Part shown: piece by piece, positions 35,380 through 49,151 of the stretch | Layout of the letters: each line of letters starts with the position of its first letter | Numbering within the stretch: the first letter of the stretch is position 1 | Source: Enoplolaimus lenunculus | Taxonomy: Eukaryota > Nematoda > Enoplea > Enoplida > Thoracostomopsidae | NCBI GenBank assembly: GCA_030248215.1 | Contig: JASANG010000290.1 | Span: 1-64,000 of the forward strand | Reading direction: 5' to 3' | DNA: 64,000 nt | Position numbers and translations under genes: made by a program | The notes under the pieces: model-generated | Seen by the model: the letters and a program-made list of their open reading frames with translations, nothing else | The model's database searches: none | What the model was told of the DNA's origin: nothing

Positions 35380-36501
35380 AAAAGTGCCCCGATGTGGCCA
35401 TAGAAAACGATATGTTTCGGGTAGTAAGATTTTTAGTTCAATGCCGCTAGTATTACAATTTCCACGCATGCGTATAAAGTTTTAAAACTAGATTAATTTG
35501 ATGCCAATCAGCGTCCTCCCGAAACACGACACAACAATACTATAGAATTAATAAAAGTTAAATCATTGAGTTTGATTGACTGCGTAACGGAAACATATCC
35601 GCAACTTTCTCTGACAGCGGCCAAATAGACATGTTATCCACTGTTTCGAAATATTAAAACAAGAAATAAATACTAGAATATAAATGACGAATTATGGCTG
35701 ATGTAAAAAATTTGAGTACACATTCGTGACATTAGTTTCTTGCACTTAGTAAACTGAAGTTTCGAATATATGCAGAAAAATTTTGGGTTTTAAAAAGAGT
35801 ATATAAGTAGAAATTAAGCGTAAAATGCTGGTGATCCAATATTAAAAACGTGTTTGTTCGTCAATTGGCTCAATGTAAAGAACAGGAGCGGATCAGTATT
35901 ATAAGCATATTCCTAAGCCTAAACCTAAGCGCAAGAATGAGCATAATCCTAAGCCTAAGCCAAGCAAAAAATTAATCTAAACCTTAAGCTTATTCTATTC
36001 TAGTCCCGCAGAAAAACGTTCCGCCCCTGATCTTTACATTGGCCGTCATTGGAATACAACGCAGATTTCGTCAGCAAAGTTGCAAATATTGTTTCGCTAC
36101 GTACTCACTCAAATATTTTAATGTTTTAAAAGTTTAAAATCTGGGTACCGTTTAGCCAAGTATGGAGAGGGCACTGTGCTGTACAAAATTTATACAGCTC
36201 CAAAACTTGATGCGTTATCGTTTTCTATAGCCTCGTCGGGACACTTTACTATCTATTGTGGCTTTTCTCCGAAAAAGTTGCTAAATGTTTCCGTTACGCA
36301 GTCAATCAAACTCAATGATTTAACTTTTATTAATTCTATAGTATTGTTGTGTCGTGTTTCGGGAGGACACTGATTGGCATCAAATTAATCTAGTTTTAAA
36401 ACTTTATACGCATGCGTGGAAATTGTAATACTAGCGGTATTGAACTAAAAATCTTACTACCCGAAACATATGGTTTTCTATGGCCACATCGGGGCACTTT
36501 T
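35380..36501. repeat. inverted repeat with a TTAGGC MITE in its loop
   Basis: The left arm, about 35,380-35,625 ('aaaagtgccccgatgtggcc' through 'gcgtaacggaaacat'), returns as the reverse complement at about 36,255-36,501. The loop holds a TTAGGC-bearing MITE at 35,867-36,043 (ends 'caatgtaaagaacaggagcgg' and 'ccgcccctgatctttacattgg'). The arms are long for a MITE; this may be a foldback element into which the MITE inserted. Confidence 0.7.
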
Positions 36502-38482
36502 CATTCTAGTTACTAAGCTTTAGGAAGAAATTTGATGTAAATTTACCTTAAGTGCGAAAAAGTCAAATTTAAAGTCATATATACTCACGTTATAATTGTT
36601 TTAGAACTGTTAAGGTATATTTCCATGAAAATTAAAAACTACATTTTCACAATCACAAAAGTCGCGGTTTCCTAATTTCATTTTTATTTATTAGGTAACT
36701 CGCTCAATTTATAATGCTAATATATTTTAATTCATGTAAATTGTTTGAATTCAAATAGAAAATCAATACAATTGATAAGTACTTGCTCTAGTGAAAACTG
36801 ATTTTATGCTGCATAGTAGTGTAGAACCAATACATCGGTATCGGTATTGTAATCGGTATTTTGGAAGAATACTGATTCCGATACTTTCAATTTTGTATTG
36901 CACACATGAATTGCGTTAAATATATAATTGGAGTGCGCAGCATTTAAAAATATGGCTGCAACAAATATTTTGTGAAACATGCTGAATGGAAAATTGCTTG
37001 AAACACACTTTTGTTTGTTTCCTCTTAATTGTGCAAGAAATTCCAATAATGCAATTCCATCCCCAGTCAAAACTGCGAATCCGCAACCATAAGGTTTCCT
37101 TTGTAACTTATTCTTGTTTTCTTTTCGAAAACGAAAAACGAAGGCGGCCGGGCGTGGGCCTGAAAAATCTGGGCCGGTTCATACTATAATGAGAGCCCGC
37201 TGTGTTCGAGCGTCATGTTTTTGAAAGAGGCTGCTTGCTTTGGGAACCTTATTAAATTAATGGTGTTAATTTTGCACGTCAAAATTTTTTCAAATATTCT
37301 AAACCGAGTTTTTGACATTTCAGTGCTCAACTTGGTGCTACCAATAATACATCGAGCAGTAAATCAAAACTGAAATCTGTACTTTGCGCGTAAACTTTGA
37401 GCTTAAATGTAAATCTAGGTTTAGAAAAAAACCCACGCGAATATAAAATCTAGGCACCTACTCCGAATTAAATAAAAAGTGTCTCTCATACCACTGGCGG
37501 ATGCAGTGGGTGCCACTCCGGCCTGAACCACCACAACTTGAATCAAGAGAATGGTTTTGCATTAAGATTCTGCATTAAATTAGTGTTCGACTTCGCTCTC
37601 GTCTTTTTTGCAGTATTATACGTTGAGCGACCGATCCTTTTGAAATTCCTGCATCCACCACGGCCTCACACAGATCTCGACGAGCCGAGTTCAACGGTAC
37701 TATTTTCATATTTGCATGGCTAACGATTCAAGAGATGACCGAAAAAATTATTAAACGCACAGATTTATAAAGAGTCTCTATCATTCACATATTCGCAAAA
37801 TATAAGCTTTACTAATGTTATTCGTTGCACAAATTTGGAGAAGGTTTGTATGTTTTATATAATAAAATGTTAAACTTTAAGGGACTACCACTTTGAATGA
37901 AAAGCTTTGCAGCCATAAGGTTCTAGCTCGTAAATAAACAGTTTTCGACATCTTGAGGTTACGTCTACGTTTTCAAAAACGCGCCTTGGCAAAAAAATAC
38001 ACATAAAAACTAGCTATGTTACTAATTTGTAATCATATATAAGCTAATGTTTTTCGTAATTGTCCACTTAACATGTTTCGCATATATACGTACTAAACAA
38101 TAGTATTTTCGTTAAATAAATAGCTTAACGTATATGGTTGAGATAACTTATGTAGCACATAAAAAATTGGATTGTTACAATCTACGATTCTGTAGAACAC
38201 CTTGCGACAAGATTTGGATCCAAATACGAAGGCGAAACTTTGCGCTTCCGATTCTTATGAAAACGTTTACGTTTAATACTTCGACAATTTTTTCTTTAAA
38301 TATAGCGCATGAACACCGGTTGCCATGATCTTGAATGACATACGTTTGTATATAAATACCACCAAAACAGAATAGTAGAAATAATAGACTTTTGATAGAC
38401 ACATAAGAGAGACGTGAACACTTTTGGAAGAAACATATAATAGTGACACTACCGTGTCCCTATGATAAACGTAGCATTTAGA
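36502..38482. other. intergenic, no gene seen
   Basis: AT-rich. Around 36,815-36,905 'accaatacatcggtatcggtattg' resembles the ends of hAT-type elements, but I see no second end. Short frames here are isolated and lack splice context. Confidence 0.35.
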
Positions 38483-39055
38483 ATTGGATCGTGTAAAGAT
38501 CAAAGTCGGAACGTCTTCTTTTGGAAGTGTGGAACTGCAATAGATTAAGCCCAGGCTTTAGACTAATTTTTGCTTAGGCTCAGGATTAGGCTTACGAATA
38601 AGCTTATACTACTGTAACAGCCCTGTTCTATACATTTGCTGATACAATAATGTAATACAAATTCGGCGTAGAATACAAGAAAAAATATCGCAAATCACCT
38701 GTATGTCAAACTGCGACATATTATATATAGGTATACATGAGCAATTTTTGTTTCAAACATTTGAAAACAAAATTTCACAAAAGCCGCTGACGTCACAACG
38801 CTTATATCAGGTCTTTTCCGAGAATGAAACTTTGAATTGATTTCAAAGTCAAACTGTTCACGACCATTTATGATCCCCAAAACAAACAGAACAATTTGAA
38901 AAAACAAATTTGTACCTGAAACATAGCGACAGAAAAAAGTTCCTAAGCATTAACCCTAAGGCTAAGCCTAAGCCAAGCAAAAAAATTAGTCTAAAGCTTA
39001 AGCTTACTCTTTTCTGTTCTCACAGAAAAAAGTTCCGCCCCTGATCTGTAAAAGT
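38483..39055. mobile_element. two eroded TTAGGC-bearing MITEs
   Basis: One at 38,483-38,637 (TTAGGC orientation, right end 'cagccctgttctatacatt') and one at about 38,935-39,055 (GCCTAA orientation, right end 'agttccgcccctgatctgtaaa'), separated by about 300 bases without recognisable content. Confidence 0.6.
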
Positions 39056-39399
39056 TGAGCATTTATTTATGCCAGATAAAATTTAAATTTGCCACGTATA
39101 TATTCTGCATAAAATGATGCCGAAACGTGTTTTCGATCAGCTAATTTTGTGAATTTGCAAAGAATTTGTAAAGCATTTTTTAGTGATTTATGATTTTACA
39201 AAATTTGCTGAATTCAAAGAAATGTGACGCTTAGGATATCAGGAACTAAAATTTAAAACTATCACAAACACAACTATGGGTGCGGCGAGAGTGTGGATTG
39301 GTACCGCCTTTCTTACAGATATATTCGCACTGCAGCCGAAAAATGTTTCTACAGTACTGGGAAAATTGTGTGTTACGATTGAGATTTTGAAATTTGCAC

Positions 39400-39620
39400 A
39401 TTTGAGCTTCTCATAACTTCCCCTGATTATTGTACACCCTATGTTGAATTTTTTTGGAAAATTCGATTTTTTAGGCGCTAACTAAAGACCCTTCCTCGGG
39501 ACCGAAAAAATTTTCGTTAAAAAATTCTGAAATTTTAAAATTCGTCGCTGAAGCTTGACGAGTTGAACTAATAAGTTAAATACACCGCAAGCCAACCACC
39601 AATTCACAAGTTATATGCAA
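39400..39620. mobile_element. single arm of the foldback family
   Basis: 'atttgagcttctcataacttcccctgattattg' and 'gaaaattcgattttttaggcgctaac..cccttcctcggg' follow the order of the arm at 2,680-2,870 and 55,135-55,260. Strongly diverged, so an older copy. Confidence 0.45.
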
Positions 39621-39974
39621 CGAACCGACCCAGGATTTACGCTTCTCGCTGGCAGTTGAAGCTGTACATATATGTATAATTCATAATATAAACTTTCTGC
39701 CAAATGATCTGAGGTTTTTTGAAATACACCACTTGAAACTTTTTGGGACCCCTCTCTGTTTTCGGCTCCACCTACAGTCCTATTTACACTATCCAATCCA
39801 ATTCTCATTCAAATTCAAATCTCGCATGAGACATTAATTTTAGCGCACCTATTGCGGATTCGAAGACAAAAACTGACGCGATAATCCGGTACTCTCGACG
39901 ATAAATACACTTAAGGAACGGCACAGTGCTCAAGGAAATGGTTCGCCTGAAATATCAAGGATAGAATTTGTGGC

Positions 39975-40180
39975 CCATGTACAGTACAGGACTGGAACAG
40001 TAGTATAAGCATATTCCTAAGCCTAAGCCCAAGCTTGAGCCTAAGCCTAAGCGTATAGATGAGCCTATTCCTAAGCCTAACCTAAGCCTAAGCCTAAGCA
40101 AAAAAATTAGTCAAAAGCTTAAACTGACTCTACTATAGAAACTCCGGAAAACGATCCGGCCACGTTCTATATATACATGG
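39975..40180. mobile_element. TTAGGC-bearing MITE, well preserved
   Basis: Ends CCATGTACAGTACAGGAC and 'cggccacgttctatatatacatgg', with two long GCCTAAGC blocks between. Intergenic. Confidence 0.75.
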
Positions 40181-41215
40181 GTCGTATTTGTTTCGACAGT
40201 TGAATACAAAACAAAGAAAAACCAATAAAAACAATGAACACTGCAAAAAAATGAAAAGCAGTGCGGTTAAATTAAAACTACCGACTTCGTAAATCCTCCG
40301 TTTGTATGTTTTTGTAGCGTCTATTGGGACTTGGTAATAAGTCCTAAATGGCGAGATATTAAATTTGTCGCTTTTAAAAGCGTAAAGTTAAATAAATACT
40401 TAAGTCGATGACTAAATTTGATATATATTGCATATTAACCATTCTGGCATACTGACGTTGGTGTAATTGAAATTGTAGACTTATAAAGCCTCTTTAATTT
40501 AGAGCAAAAGTATTACTTTTATGTTATGGCAACGGCTCAGGCTCACATTTGGCATTTGTTAGTTTTTCCTCTAAAATTTAATTATTTACTTCAAACGGCG
40601 ACTTAAGTACTTAATTACTTAAGTATGTCGCGGTGAGTGAGCCTGTTGAAAAACACACATATATAGTAAACCTGCCTTATATCGGCAGTTATATGGTGCT
40701 TATATTCAATGCACAACAGCTGACGTTCTCATTAGCGACACTTTATTATCCTTTTATCGACATTTCATTTTAGTATCGACATATACCAACTAACTAAAAA
40801 TTTGGGAAAATTACAACAATGAGATTCACTATCGATGCAAATAAGGTATACTAAACAAAGTTCGTGATTACAGGGAACCAAATTAAATTATATTTCGGTT
40901 AAATTCGTATAAATTACAAGCATTTAAGTTCAATATGACTGAACCGAAATCTTGATTTGTCTGTCATTCTTTTGCCAGCGACCACTCTGCAAGCTAATTC
41001 GTTAAATTTGGACTTACATACTTCTGAGATTTTGTTAAATCGAAATTTACATAATTTCTTTAGCTCTACTAAATTCACAGTATACTATTACCTACATTGT
41101 ATTTTAGTACAATCAAAAAACTATTGCAAGCAGCATTAAAACCACTAAATTAAAACAGTATTGTAGAAAAAAATCTAACATCGAGCAATCTACTGGTCTC
41201 CCCTCATATACTCAA
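40181..41215. other. intergenic, no gene seen
   Basis: AT-rich; the palindromic 'acttaagtacttaattacttaagta' cluster near 40,600-40,626 is the only local structure noted. No gene or mobile element recognised. Confidence 0.35.
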
Positions 41216-42130
41216 TTATTTTAGGAACACAGGTTTTGCAATAAAAATGTCCCCTTGTCTTTTTCCGCCGCAGCATTCATGCTCCCAGGCTAAACATTCA
41301 CCGCATGGTAACCAAAAATTACCGGACTTGTCACGCTGATAATCTACTCCATATTGAGGACAAATATCTCGTTTTGCTGACGATTTAAGCAAGCCCTTGC
41401 CTTTACCTTATCCTTTCTCTGCATCACTTTTTGCTGGAGATGGGTTAAGATGCGTTTTCACCTGTTTCATTCTGCTTAAAGCTTTTCTTGCAGCTTCACA
41501 TCCTGATGACGTAGGTGTAATAAAATTTCGAAAAGATTTCCTGCGTTTGTTACTGGTTGTAGTACCTCCGGCGTCAGCTTCAGCGTTTGGTGTTTTTTGA
41601 ATATCCTGCTGTTTGAAATTTTGATACGTAGGCTCGTTCACTGTTTGTTCAAAACCGAGACCTGGAGCTAAGGTTTCAAAATTTAATTCCAGTGAATATA
41701 CAGAATCAGATTGCGATAAAACTGGAGTAGCAGGTTGTTGATATTCTCCCTCGCCTTTACCGATGTAAATTTCGCAACCAACTGGAATTTCGTCGTTAAA
41801 CTGCAGACGAACCGCTTCTTCCAGTTCCACTCTATTACAGCATTGGAGTGGTTCTACATGCTCAATCTGACCATGATTCATCCTAGCTGGTGTTTCATTG
41901 CACTCCGTTGCGTCGCTGGCAGGCGTAAGGTGTTCCATCTGCTCAACTGTATCTAAATTTCCAGAGTCTTGATACACATATATAATATATACTAGCAATT
42001 AGTGCTACATACAGTTGAAAATCCGGCTCTTTTCAGCAGTCCACGCAGCCACATCTTTTGATAAAGAGAACTGAATGTATCACCCACCGATGTTTGAATT
42101 TTTGTCCATTAAAAGCCATTTTCTAACTCC
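41216..42130 (-). pseudogene. decayed pogo/jerky-like (DDE) transposase remnant
   Basis: Minus strand. A 196-codon frame (41,998-41,408) rich in Glu, Gln and Lys ends at a TAA, but the same frame continues for 63 more codons to 41,216. That continuation carries a zinc-finger-like tail with FWLPCGECLAWEHECC, i.e. W..C-x2-C-x2-W-x-H-x2-C, the layout seen at the C-termini of many pogo/Tigger/jerky-type transposases. Just upstream, about 42,065-42,003 in another frame, QKMWLRGLLKRAGFS resembles the 'W-l-r-g-F-l-k-R' part of their CENP-B-like DNA-binding domain. The catalytic DDE region between is absent, so the copy is internally deleted. The alternative, a diverged host gene, seems less likely given the in-frame stop and frame change. 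Confidence 0.45.
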
Positions 42131-42521
42131 ATATGCAAATTTACAACTTTAGCAATATAAATTATTACCTACTCATCCCGGCATAACCTATTTCAGATTA
42201 GGTAGTTCGTTGCCAGTTTAGCAGTGACATACCTCTTACACCAGAGCAGAATGTGTATGGTCAAATTGGGTACTAAAATTGATGGTTGTATTTAACAGTA
42301 ATTTGGTTTGCGGGTAGGCAGAGTTGTTAGGTTTAGTCTTGAATAATTTTTGAGCTTCTTATACTTTGCTTTATCATTCATTTTGGTTTGTATGAAATTG
42401 TATTTTGTGGAAACCTTAATAACGACAGTACAACATTCACACGACTTATTTTAGCTAATCATAGCATTAATGAAATATATGCCTTAAAAGAATTAAACAT
42501 TAGCTTATTTGGTAGATGTTA

Positions 42522-42692
42522 GGGCCGTAACATTAGTATAAGCATATTACTAAGTGTAAGCCTAAGCCTAAGCGTCAGAATGAGCTTATACCTAAGCGTA
42601 AGCCTACGCCTAAGCAAAAAATAGCCTAAAGTTTAAGCTTTTTTATTACAGTCCCGCAGAAAAACGTTCCACTCCTGATCTTTACACTGGCT
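42522..42692. mobile_element. TTAGGC-bearing MITE
   Basis: 'agggccgtaacattagtataagcatatt' at the left, two GCCTAA blocks, and 'gcagaaaaacgttcc..cctgatctttacactgg' at the right. Confidence 0.65.
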
Positions 42693-42877
42693 GAAGCTGG
42701 TCACGGTATGACTTATCGTAGTATTCATGGTGCAAAAAAATTTGCAGCTACTGCAGTGACTCGAATAAGAAGGTGTAATAAGCTGGGATCATGGGTGCAG
42801 CCAGGATTTTTGTTTGGGGGCACACAAATACTTAAACATATAGTGTTTTAATAATCAATTTTCATCAGTTACCATGT

Positions 42878-43205
42878 GAAGCCGAGTGCAAAATGGAACT
42901 GGATTATACCGGAATCGGAATCAAAACTACAAATTTTGTTACATAAGTAAAATTTTGTATTAACATATATATTAATGTAGGGTATCTATTAGCTGTCAAC
43001 AATTTTGATAAAGTTCGCATCAACATATTGGGTTTGTTTTTGGTTTTGTAAAGCTAAACTACAATTAATTATTGTTATTTTCAAAATGAAACGGTAGTTT
43101 TGTTCGTTTAAATTTTAAGATCGAGCGAATTTTTATTAACCAAAGTATGATTAAAATAAAATTTCAAAATTCCCATTCCGATTGATGTTTGAATCGCAAT
43201 TCTAA
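42878..43205. repeat. dispersed ATTATACCGGAATCGGAAT repeat, copy 1
   Basis: Matches 62,822-63,192 in the same orientation: 'agtgcaaaatggaactggattatacc', 'ttgtattaacata', 'ggtatctattagctgtcaacaattttga', ending near 'gaatcgcaattc'. Function unknown; probably a non-autonomous transposon. Confidence 0.55.
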
Positions 43206-44670
43206 AAGCTTAAAACAAACTTAAGTAAATCCCAAGCACAATATATTCTTAACATTTAAGCCTACTCTACTGCGGTCTTCAAACAGCGATATAATCAATG
43301 AAACTCATGCTGCGAGCGTTTGTTATACAACAGTTTTAATCAAAATACACGGTACAAAAACAGTCGCAACGTACGGCAACGCGTGAGAGAATAAATTTTG
43401 GTACATATAACACGAAAGCAATGTCGGTTCAGTTAACAGCAAAGCATCAACAACTACTGTGTGGGAATGGAACGCTCAGGACATCCTAGTTTCAATTTAT
43501 TCAAAAATGAAATTTTTCCAAAACCATTGGGGGCATACCCCCTTTGCGCAATCAATAAGTAGGTAAGTGCTAGAGCCCACAAGTCCTAATTAGAATTCAA
43601 ACAAGAGGCAAAACTAAAAGAATGGCCTAGACTGTTCTCGAATGTTACAGACATCCTAGGCACCAATCTGTTCTTATAGTGGGGGGTCAATTCTGCAATT
43701 TACGCGGGGTTACACTTTCCACGACAAGTATAGCGCCACCCATATCATTTGCAAAATTTTTCTATTGCTTACAAAATTTATGTGCTAAATGTTAACATGT
43801 ATATGTTAGCTTATAGTGTTCCGTTTACACAATAAGCAACTTCGACGTTTGTACGATTAACCTTAGTTTATTTCAATGTGGTTCTTTCTTCTTGGAACGT
43901 AAAATGACTCAAGTATATATAGTTTGATGGTATGGTGACATAATATAGAATCTCTGTCGCAGTGGTTTAAACTCGACCAAAATCAACCAAATTCCCAGAA
44001 TTATTGATTCCACAAACACAAAATCGAGTTTCGGATATCCAAATAAAAAATTTAATTGCGGATATCCGAATATGAAAAAGTACCTGATGCCTAAGACTAC
44101 TCTCTGACGTTTTGGGTACTACCAAGTCCGTTAAGTTCTTTGTTTTTCAAAAGTGTGGGGTAAAAAACGACTACTACGTTTTATACTTAAAATGGGGGGG
44201 ACAGTGACCCTCGCCCCGTCGGGTTTGGCGCCCATAACAGACTGCCAGACAACCCGTATGAACTTTAATTTTAATCTGGAAAATGTTAACGGATATGACA
44301 ATCAACAAAAATGCTTCGGAGCAAGTCGTTTCTACCAAAAACAAAGAATATAAAAAAGGTACCGGGTCCAACTAACATTGGGTGAGTTAAAAATACGGAA
44401 CACTCCGCAACCAATTAACAGGTGGCAATCTCTAACGACGCAAATCAGATATCAGCTCTTTACCCTCATTTTCGAGTCACTACAGTAATATTTCAGTTCA
44501 AATATGATTATAATTAAAAGTTATATATTTTATTACTTTAAGCTTTCAGTACCAGTGGTCGCACAAGACTACTATAATTGTTAGCCAAATTTTAAGCTTT
44601 TGGTGTATAGAGTTTAGTAATTTTTGATACTATCACTCCTTTCTATATCTTGAAAAATAATGAATATTAG
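43206..44670. other. intergenic, repeat fragments only
   Basis: Fragments of small repeats: 'cacgacaagtatagcgccacc' near 43,720 and 'cattttcgagtcactacagta' near 44,470, the latter an end of the TACTGTAGTGACCC family. No gene recognised. Confidence 0.35.
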
Positions 44671-44940
44671 GGCCCATATTCTCATATGCGTATAGCACTT
44701 ATTTTCAGTTAGCGATAGGTTTTCAAACTAGCGAACATCTGCTAATGCAGATTTCAAAATTGGTACAAAACTAAAGCAAATCAAACACGAACAATGTGCT
44801 AAATTTCGAACCTCACCAAACCCTGGCTTCAAAGTTACCGGACCTATCATCAAACTGGTGATAGGTGTGGTTTTAAAGTTGCCTGACCAATCACCAAATG
44901 TTGATGATAGGTGCTGCACACATTTGAGGATACGGGTGTA
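44671..44940. mobile_element. MITE, GGCCCATATTCTCATATGCG family
   Basis: Left end GGGCCCATATTCTCATATGCG-like, right end 'cacatttgaggatacgggtg' (inverted). The interior contains 'tcagttagcgataggttttcaaact' and twice-repeated 'gataggtg'. The fullest copy of this family. Confidence 0.6.
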
Positions 44941-47473
44941 GGTATGCAAAATATTTATAACTAACATGCTAAATTTGAAAATCCGTAGCTGATTATGTTT
45001 CGATTTTCAGATCTTGAATGGCTTGTTCGCCTTACCACTTTTTTATTCAAGAACAACTTGTTTCTTAAATGTTCCGGTTCCTGTTAATAAGACACACGTT
45101 AGCCAATGTCTATTTTAATTAAATTTTGAACTATTCGCCTGTATAGAAACACATTTTTGCAGCTTTGCATCAATAACAAAATACGACGTATTTTGCAAAA
45201 AGTTTAGTAAATTGTTGGAATTACGAAATTCTCAGCCAATACGACCCGGTTGTTTCTGAATTTCACTTGAACGTTTGCTAACCTTTCTGTTTCGATTTTA
45301 TTTGAAAAAAAAAACGATTTTTCTGAAAAATTTTCAGCTTTGAACTTTTAGACGCCGACAAATCCTCAAGCGCCACCACAGTCACGCATTCTAAGAAACT
45401 TTTAATTACTTGAACTCGTTGGCATAATCGCAAAAAAGAAGGTATAAATCTAGTGCAGAAATTTCATACGTTAGCATTTTCATTGTTTCCTACTAGTAAC
45501 ATTTTTTAATCGTTGGAATAAGGTCTACGAACAGAAGCAGCTGTAGCATTAATAGTTAGAGCTGCGATAATTTTTGAACACTCAACAGCATAGTTTTCAC
45601 TGCAAGCTGTAAATTTTAAATGTTTTTTTTCAACTATAATGCTCAGAAATTGTAAGTAATTTTGTAAACGACTATAGCGTACCACTGACAGTTTTTAACG
45701 TTCCACAAAACAAGTTCGTTTCAAATATGCCGAACTTTGCAATCTAAAGTGATTTTTCGAATTAAAAAATTTAATTTATCACTATAAGCTTCTAGTTTTA
45801 ACTGTTCGTCGAAGCTAATAAAACAAAGACACTACCGCACGCAAGATAAATATTGTTTAGGGTAGTTTTTTATTGTAAATTTCCGGCAAGCCAGAGGTAC
45901 TTTTAATTTGAGAATAGAAAACGCTTGTTGCTGCAATCAAAACTGCTTTAAAACCGTTAATGCGCGTGGGTCGCGGAGCTGCTATAATATGTGAAAAACC
46001 GGAAAATTGTTGTTGTTACGCTGCGTATAAGTAGTTTTTTTTCGCTACTTGCTGCTCGTCAGCCAATGTGCAAACCTGAATAATACTTTAAAAACGCTAA
46101 AACGAGACTATAAGAAGTGAACATATGATATAGCGAAATGAATATAAGTGGCATATCTGCAGTTCATCGGAGTCATTGTCGTTGTTTGACAGCCGCAAAT
46201 TTGTCGCTTGTATTGATTTTTTTGGCTTGCAGTGTATAATTTCCGCAGTGTGCAGTATGGTGCAGTTGTTAGCGCGATGCTAATTGCTAAACTTTAACTT
46301 TTTTTTGCAAAATTGTCGTCTCGAATTTTACTGAGACCGCTTGTCTTTTGCACGTTTGGAACGGTAAAGGTGTAGGTTGTTAACTTTTTGGCCTGAATAA
46401 TAACTGCTCGTTTACAGGTAACGACGTGACCGGTTTAAGTGAGGTATTAAGCGAAATTCTGTTCTAAAATGTTACAAACTTCAAATTACTTTATGTATCT
46501 CAGGAAGTAAAGTTCTGTAAAAGCTATCGATTGTTTTTGTTAATGGACCGAGAATTTAAGAGCTTTTCAAATATTAAGTGTTTACACTTGGCTATAGTCT
46601 TGTTCTAAATGTAGTCGGTACAATAGTCAGAGGATAAATTAGCTAAATCGCTTTGCAGTCGGGTTGTTAATCGGTGTGCAGTTGAACACACAATATGTCG
46701 CTGGTGGGTTCATCCTTCAACACAGATAAAACTTCATCGAGTCTTTAACCAGATATTCATTTGGGTTCCCAGTTTCGGTAGACTAAAAATTCAGTTAGGT
46801 ATTTTTGATGCTGTTTGCTTTCTGTGATTCATTTGGTCCACGCTCTCAGCATTGGTCTTTTTTGGAAAAAATTGGGTCGATCGGAAAAAGAACGGTTTGT
46901 TTCCATTTATTGAAAAACAGAAAAGCGGAAAATTCGAATATTCGTCCGCATACTTCAACGAATACAAATTTGTCGTTAATGAAAGCTAAGTTTGATGCAA
47001 AAATGACACTAAAGACAATTGCTACTATTTTACTATTTAATAGCTTTATATCAATAGGTTAAAACACTACGTAAGCATATGGTGAACACTACAAAAGCGT
47101 TAAGTATCTATAAATTGTATCTGCCAGATTTGTGGCCACAACATGTTGGTTTGGTTCCTCAAAGAACCTGCTAACAGAACTTGTACTTAGCTTCTGATGA
47201 GGCACAAATTTATTCAAATCAGCTGGAATTGTATCATCAATCAAAAATATCAAAATTAAAAATAAATGTGTACTAGTAATGCTAAATGGATATTTGTAAG
47301 AACATGAAGAACCAAAACTTACAAACACTGCCCAGGTTCGCACTGTCGCTTACTTGTGACGCTTAATCCACTTTAGCATTTCAGTGTTTTAGTATTAAGC
47401 TTAGAAGTTTAGCTGTTGATTTGCAATTGGTAACCATCTCTTGATAGATACGTTGTTTGGTATCAATTTAAAA
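44941..47473. other. upstream region of the cysteine-rich gene
   Basis: AT-rich, no gene recognised. The promoter of the gene starting at 47,474 should lie at the right edge, but no core promoter element stands out. Confidence 0.3.
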
Positions 47474-48787
47474 ATGAATGGAATTGTAGTACTGCTGTCG
47501 GTGTTCGCTGCGTTGATATCGCAAGGTAAATGGTTAAAATATATCCTAGGCAGAATGCTATTGTTGTTAATAAATATCAAGTAGAGTTTAATTAACCCAG
47601 CGAGGTCTAAGCCTACGCTTAAACCTTTACCTATGTCTTTACCTATGCCTATGCTTATGCCTTAATCTTAAAAGTTTGGTATATTATCCAGGACCCTTTC
47701 AAATTGATGTAGCCCTTATAAGTTAACAATGCTACAAAATCGGCCAATGTATGGAACGGAGTCGCAACAGTAGCACAAGCATATTCATAAGCCTAAGTCT
47801 GAGTGTAAGAATGTGATTATGCCTAAGCCTAAACCTAAGCAAAAATAGTCTAAATCTTAAGCTTACTGTATTGCAGTCCAACGGAAAAACGTTCTGTCCC
47901 TGATGTTTTACGGGCCACAAAATCCGGCTGAGATTTATACTACAGGCGGTGGTTGTTTAATTCTATTTTGAGTATAAACGTTGCGTATGTAAATCGTTTC
48001 AAAAACCGTTCTGCTAGATGTTCACTGTAAATGTCATTGAGTTGATTTTAACTCAGAATGAATTGAATCACTCAGTCTGAGTGAGGATTATCAGAACTCA
48101 AAATTTCGAGCTGATTCAATTCATTCTGAGTTAATCTAAACAACTCACGCAAAGTCAACTCAACTCAGAATGAGAATCAACTCAACTCAGAGTGAGTTAA
48201 TATATACTGATTTTAATTCAGAAATAACTAACTTGCTAGCTGAATTGATTAATCAATTCATTGGAATTTACAGTGTTCTATCAGCGCCAAGAATTCAAAC
48301 TTAATATCAACTGAACTGGCTGGTTTTTAGGTTCCATGCGTTAGCCTGACTACCCTGGCAGGTACACCAATACTCAATCGCGACACATTTGATGTTGTTC
48401 TGATGGTTGAGTATTGAACCGAATTTTCACTATTACGTTTATGCACAGTGAAGATTTCTATATTATGCGTTTGCTATTTTATGTTACGTTTGGTCTGTGG
48501 TTTTTGCCATCATCAGTTGACGCTGGCGTTGTTTTGACTAACATTATAGTCGTTTGGTATTGCATTGTTATAAACTATTTTTAGGAACAACCATTTCGGT
48601 ACAAATTTGCAATGTAAATTCGTACATGAAAGCGATCACAGGTGACAAAACACACTATTATGCATGTAAAGATGAATCAATGAAATGGTAAACGAAATCA
48701 TGCAAATGTGTTAAGTTTGTCACTATTGCTGTATCAAAAAATTTTCGCAGGGGGCCAGGTTAAACCTGCATATATTATTATTCATGT

Positions 48788-48818
<31 letters not shown>

Positions 48819-48824
48819 ACAACC

Positions 48825-48900
<76 letters not shown>

Positions 48901-49120
48901 TAAAAATAAAAATAAAAATAAAAATAAAAATAAAAATAAAAATAATAAAAATAATAAAAATAAAAAAAATCAAAAAAATAATAAAAATAAAAATAAAAAT
49001 AATAAAAATAATAAAAATAATAAAAATAATAAAAATAATAAAAATAATAAAAATAATAAAAATAATAAAAATAATAAAAATAATAAAAATAATAAAAATA
49101 AAAATAATAAAAATAATAAA

Positions 49121-49151
<31 letters not shown>

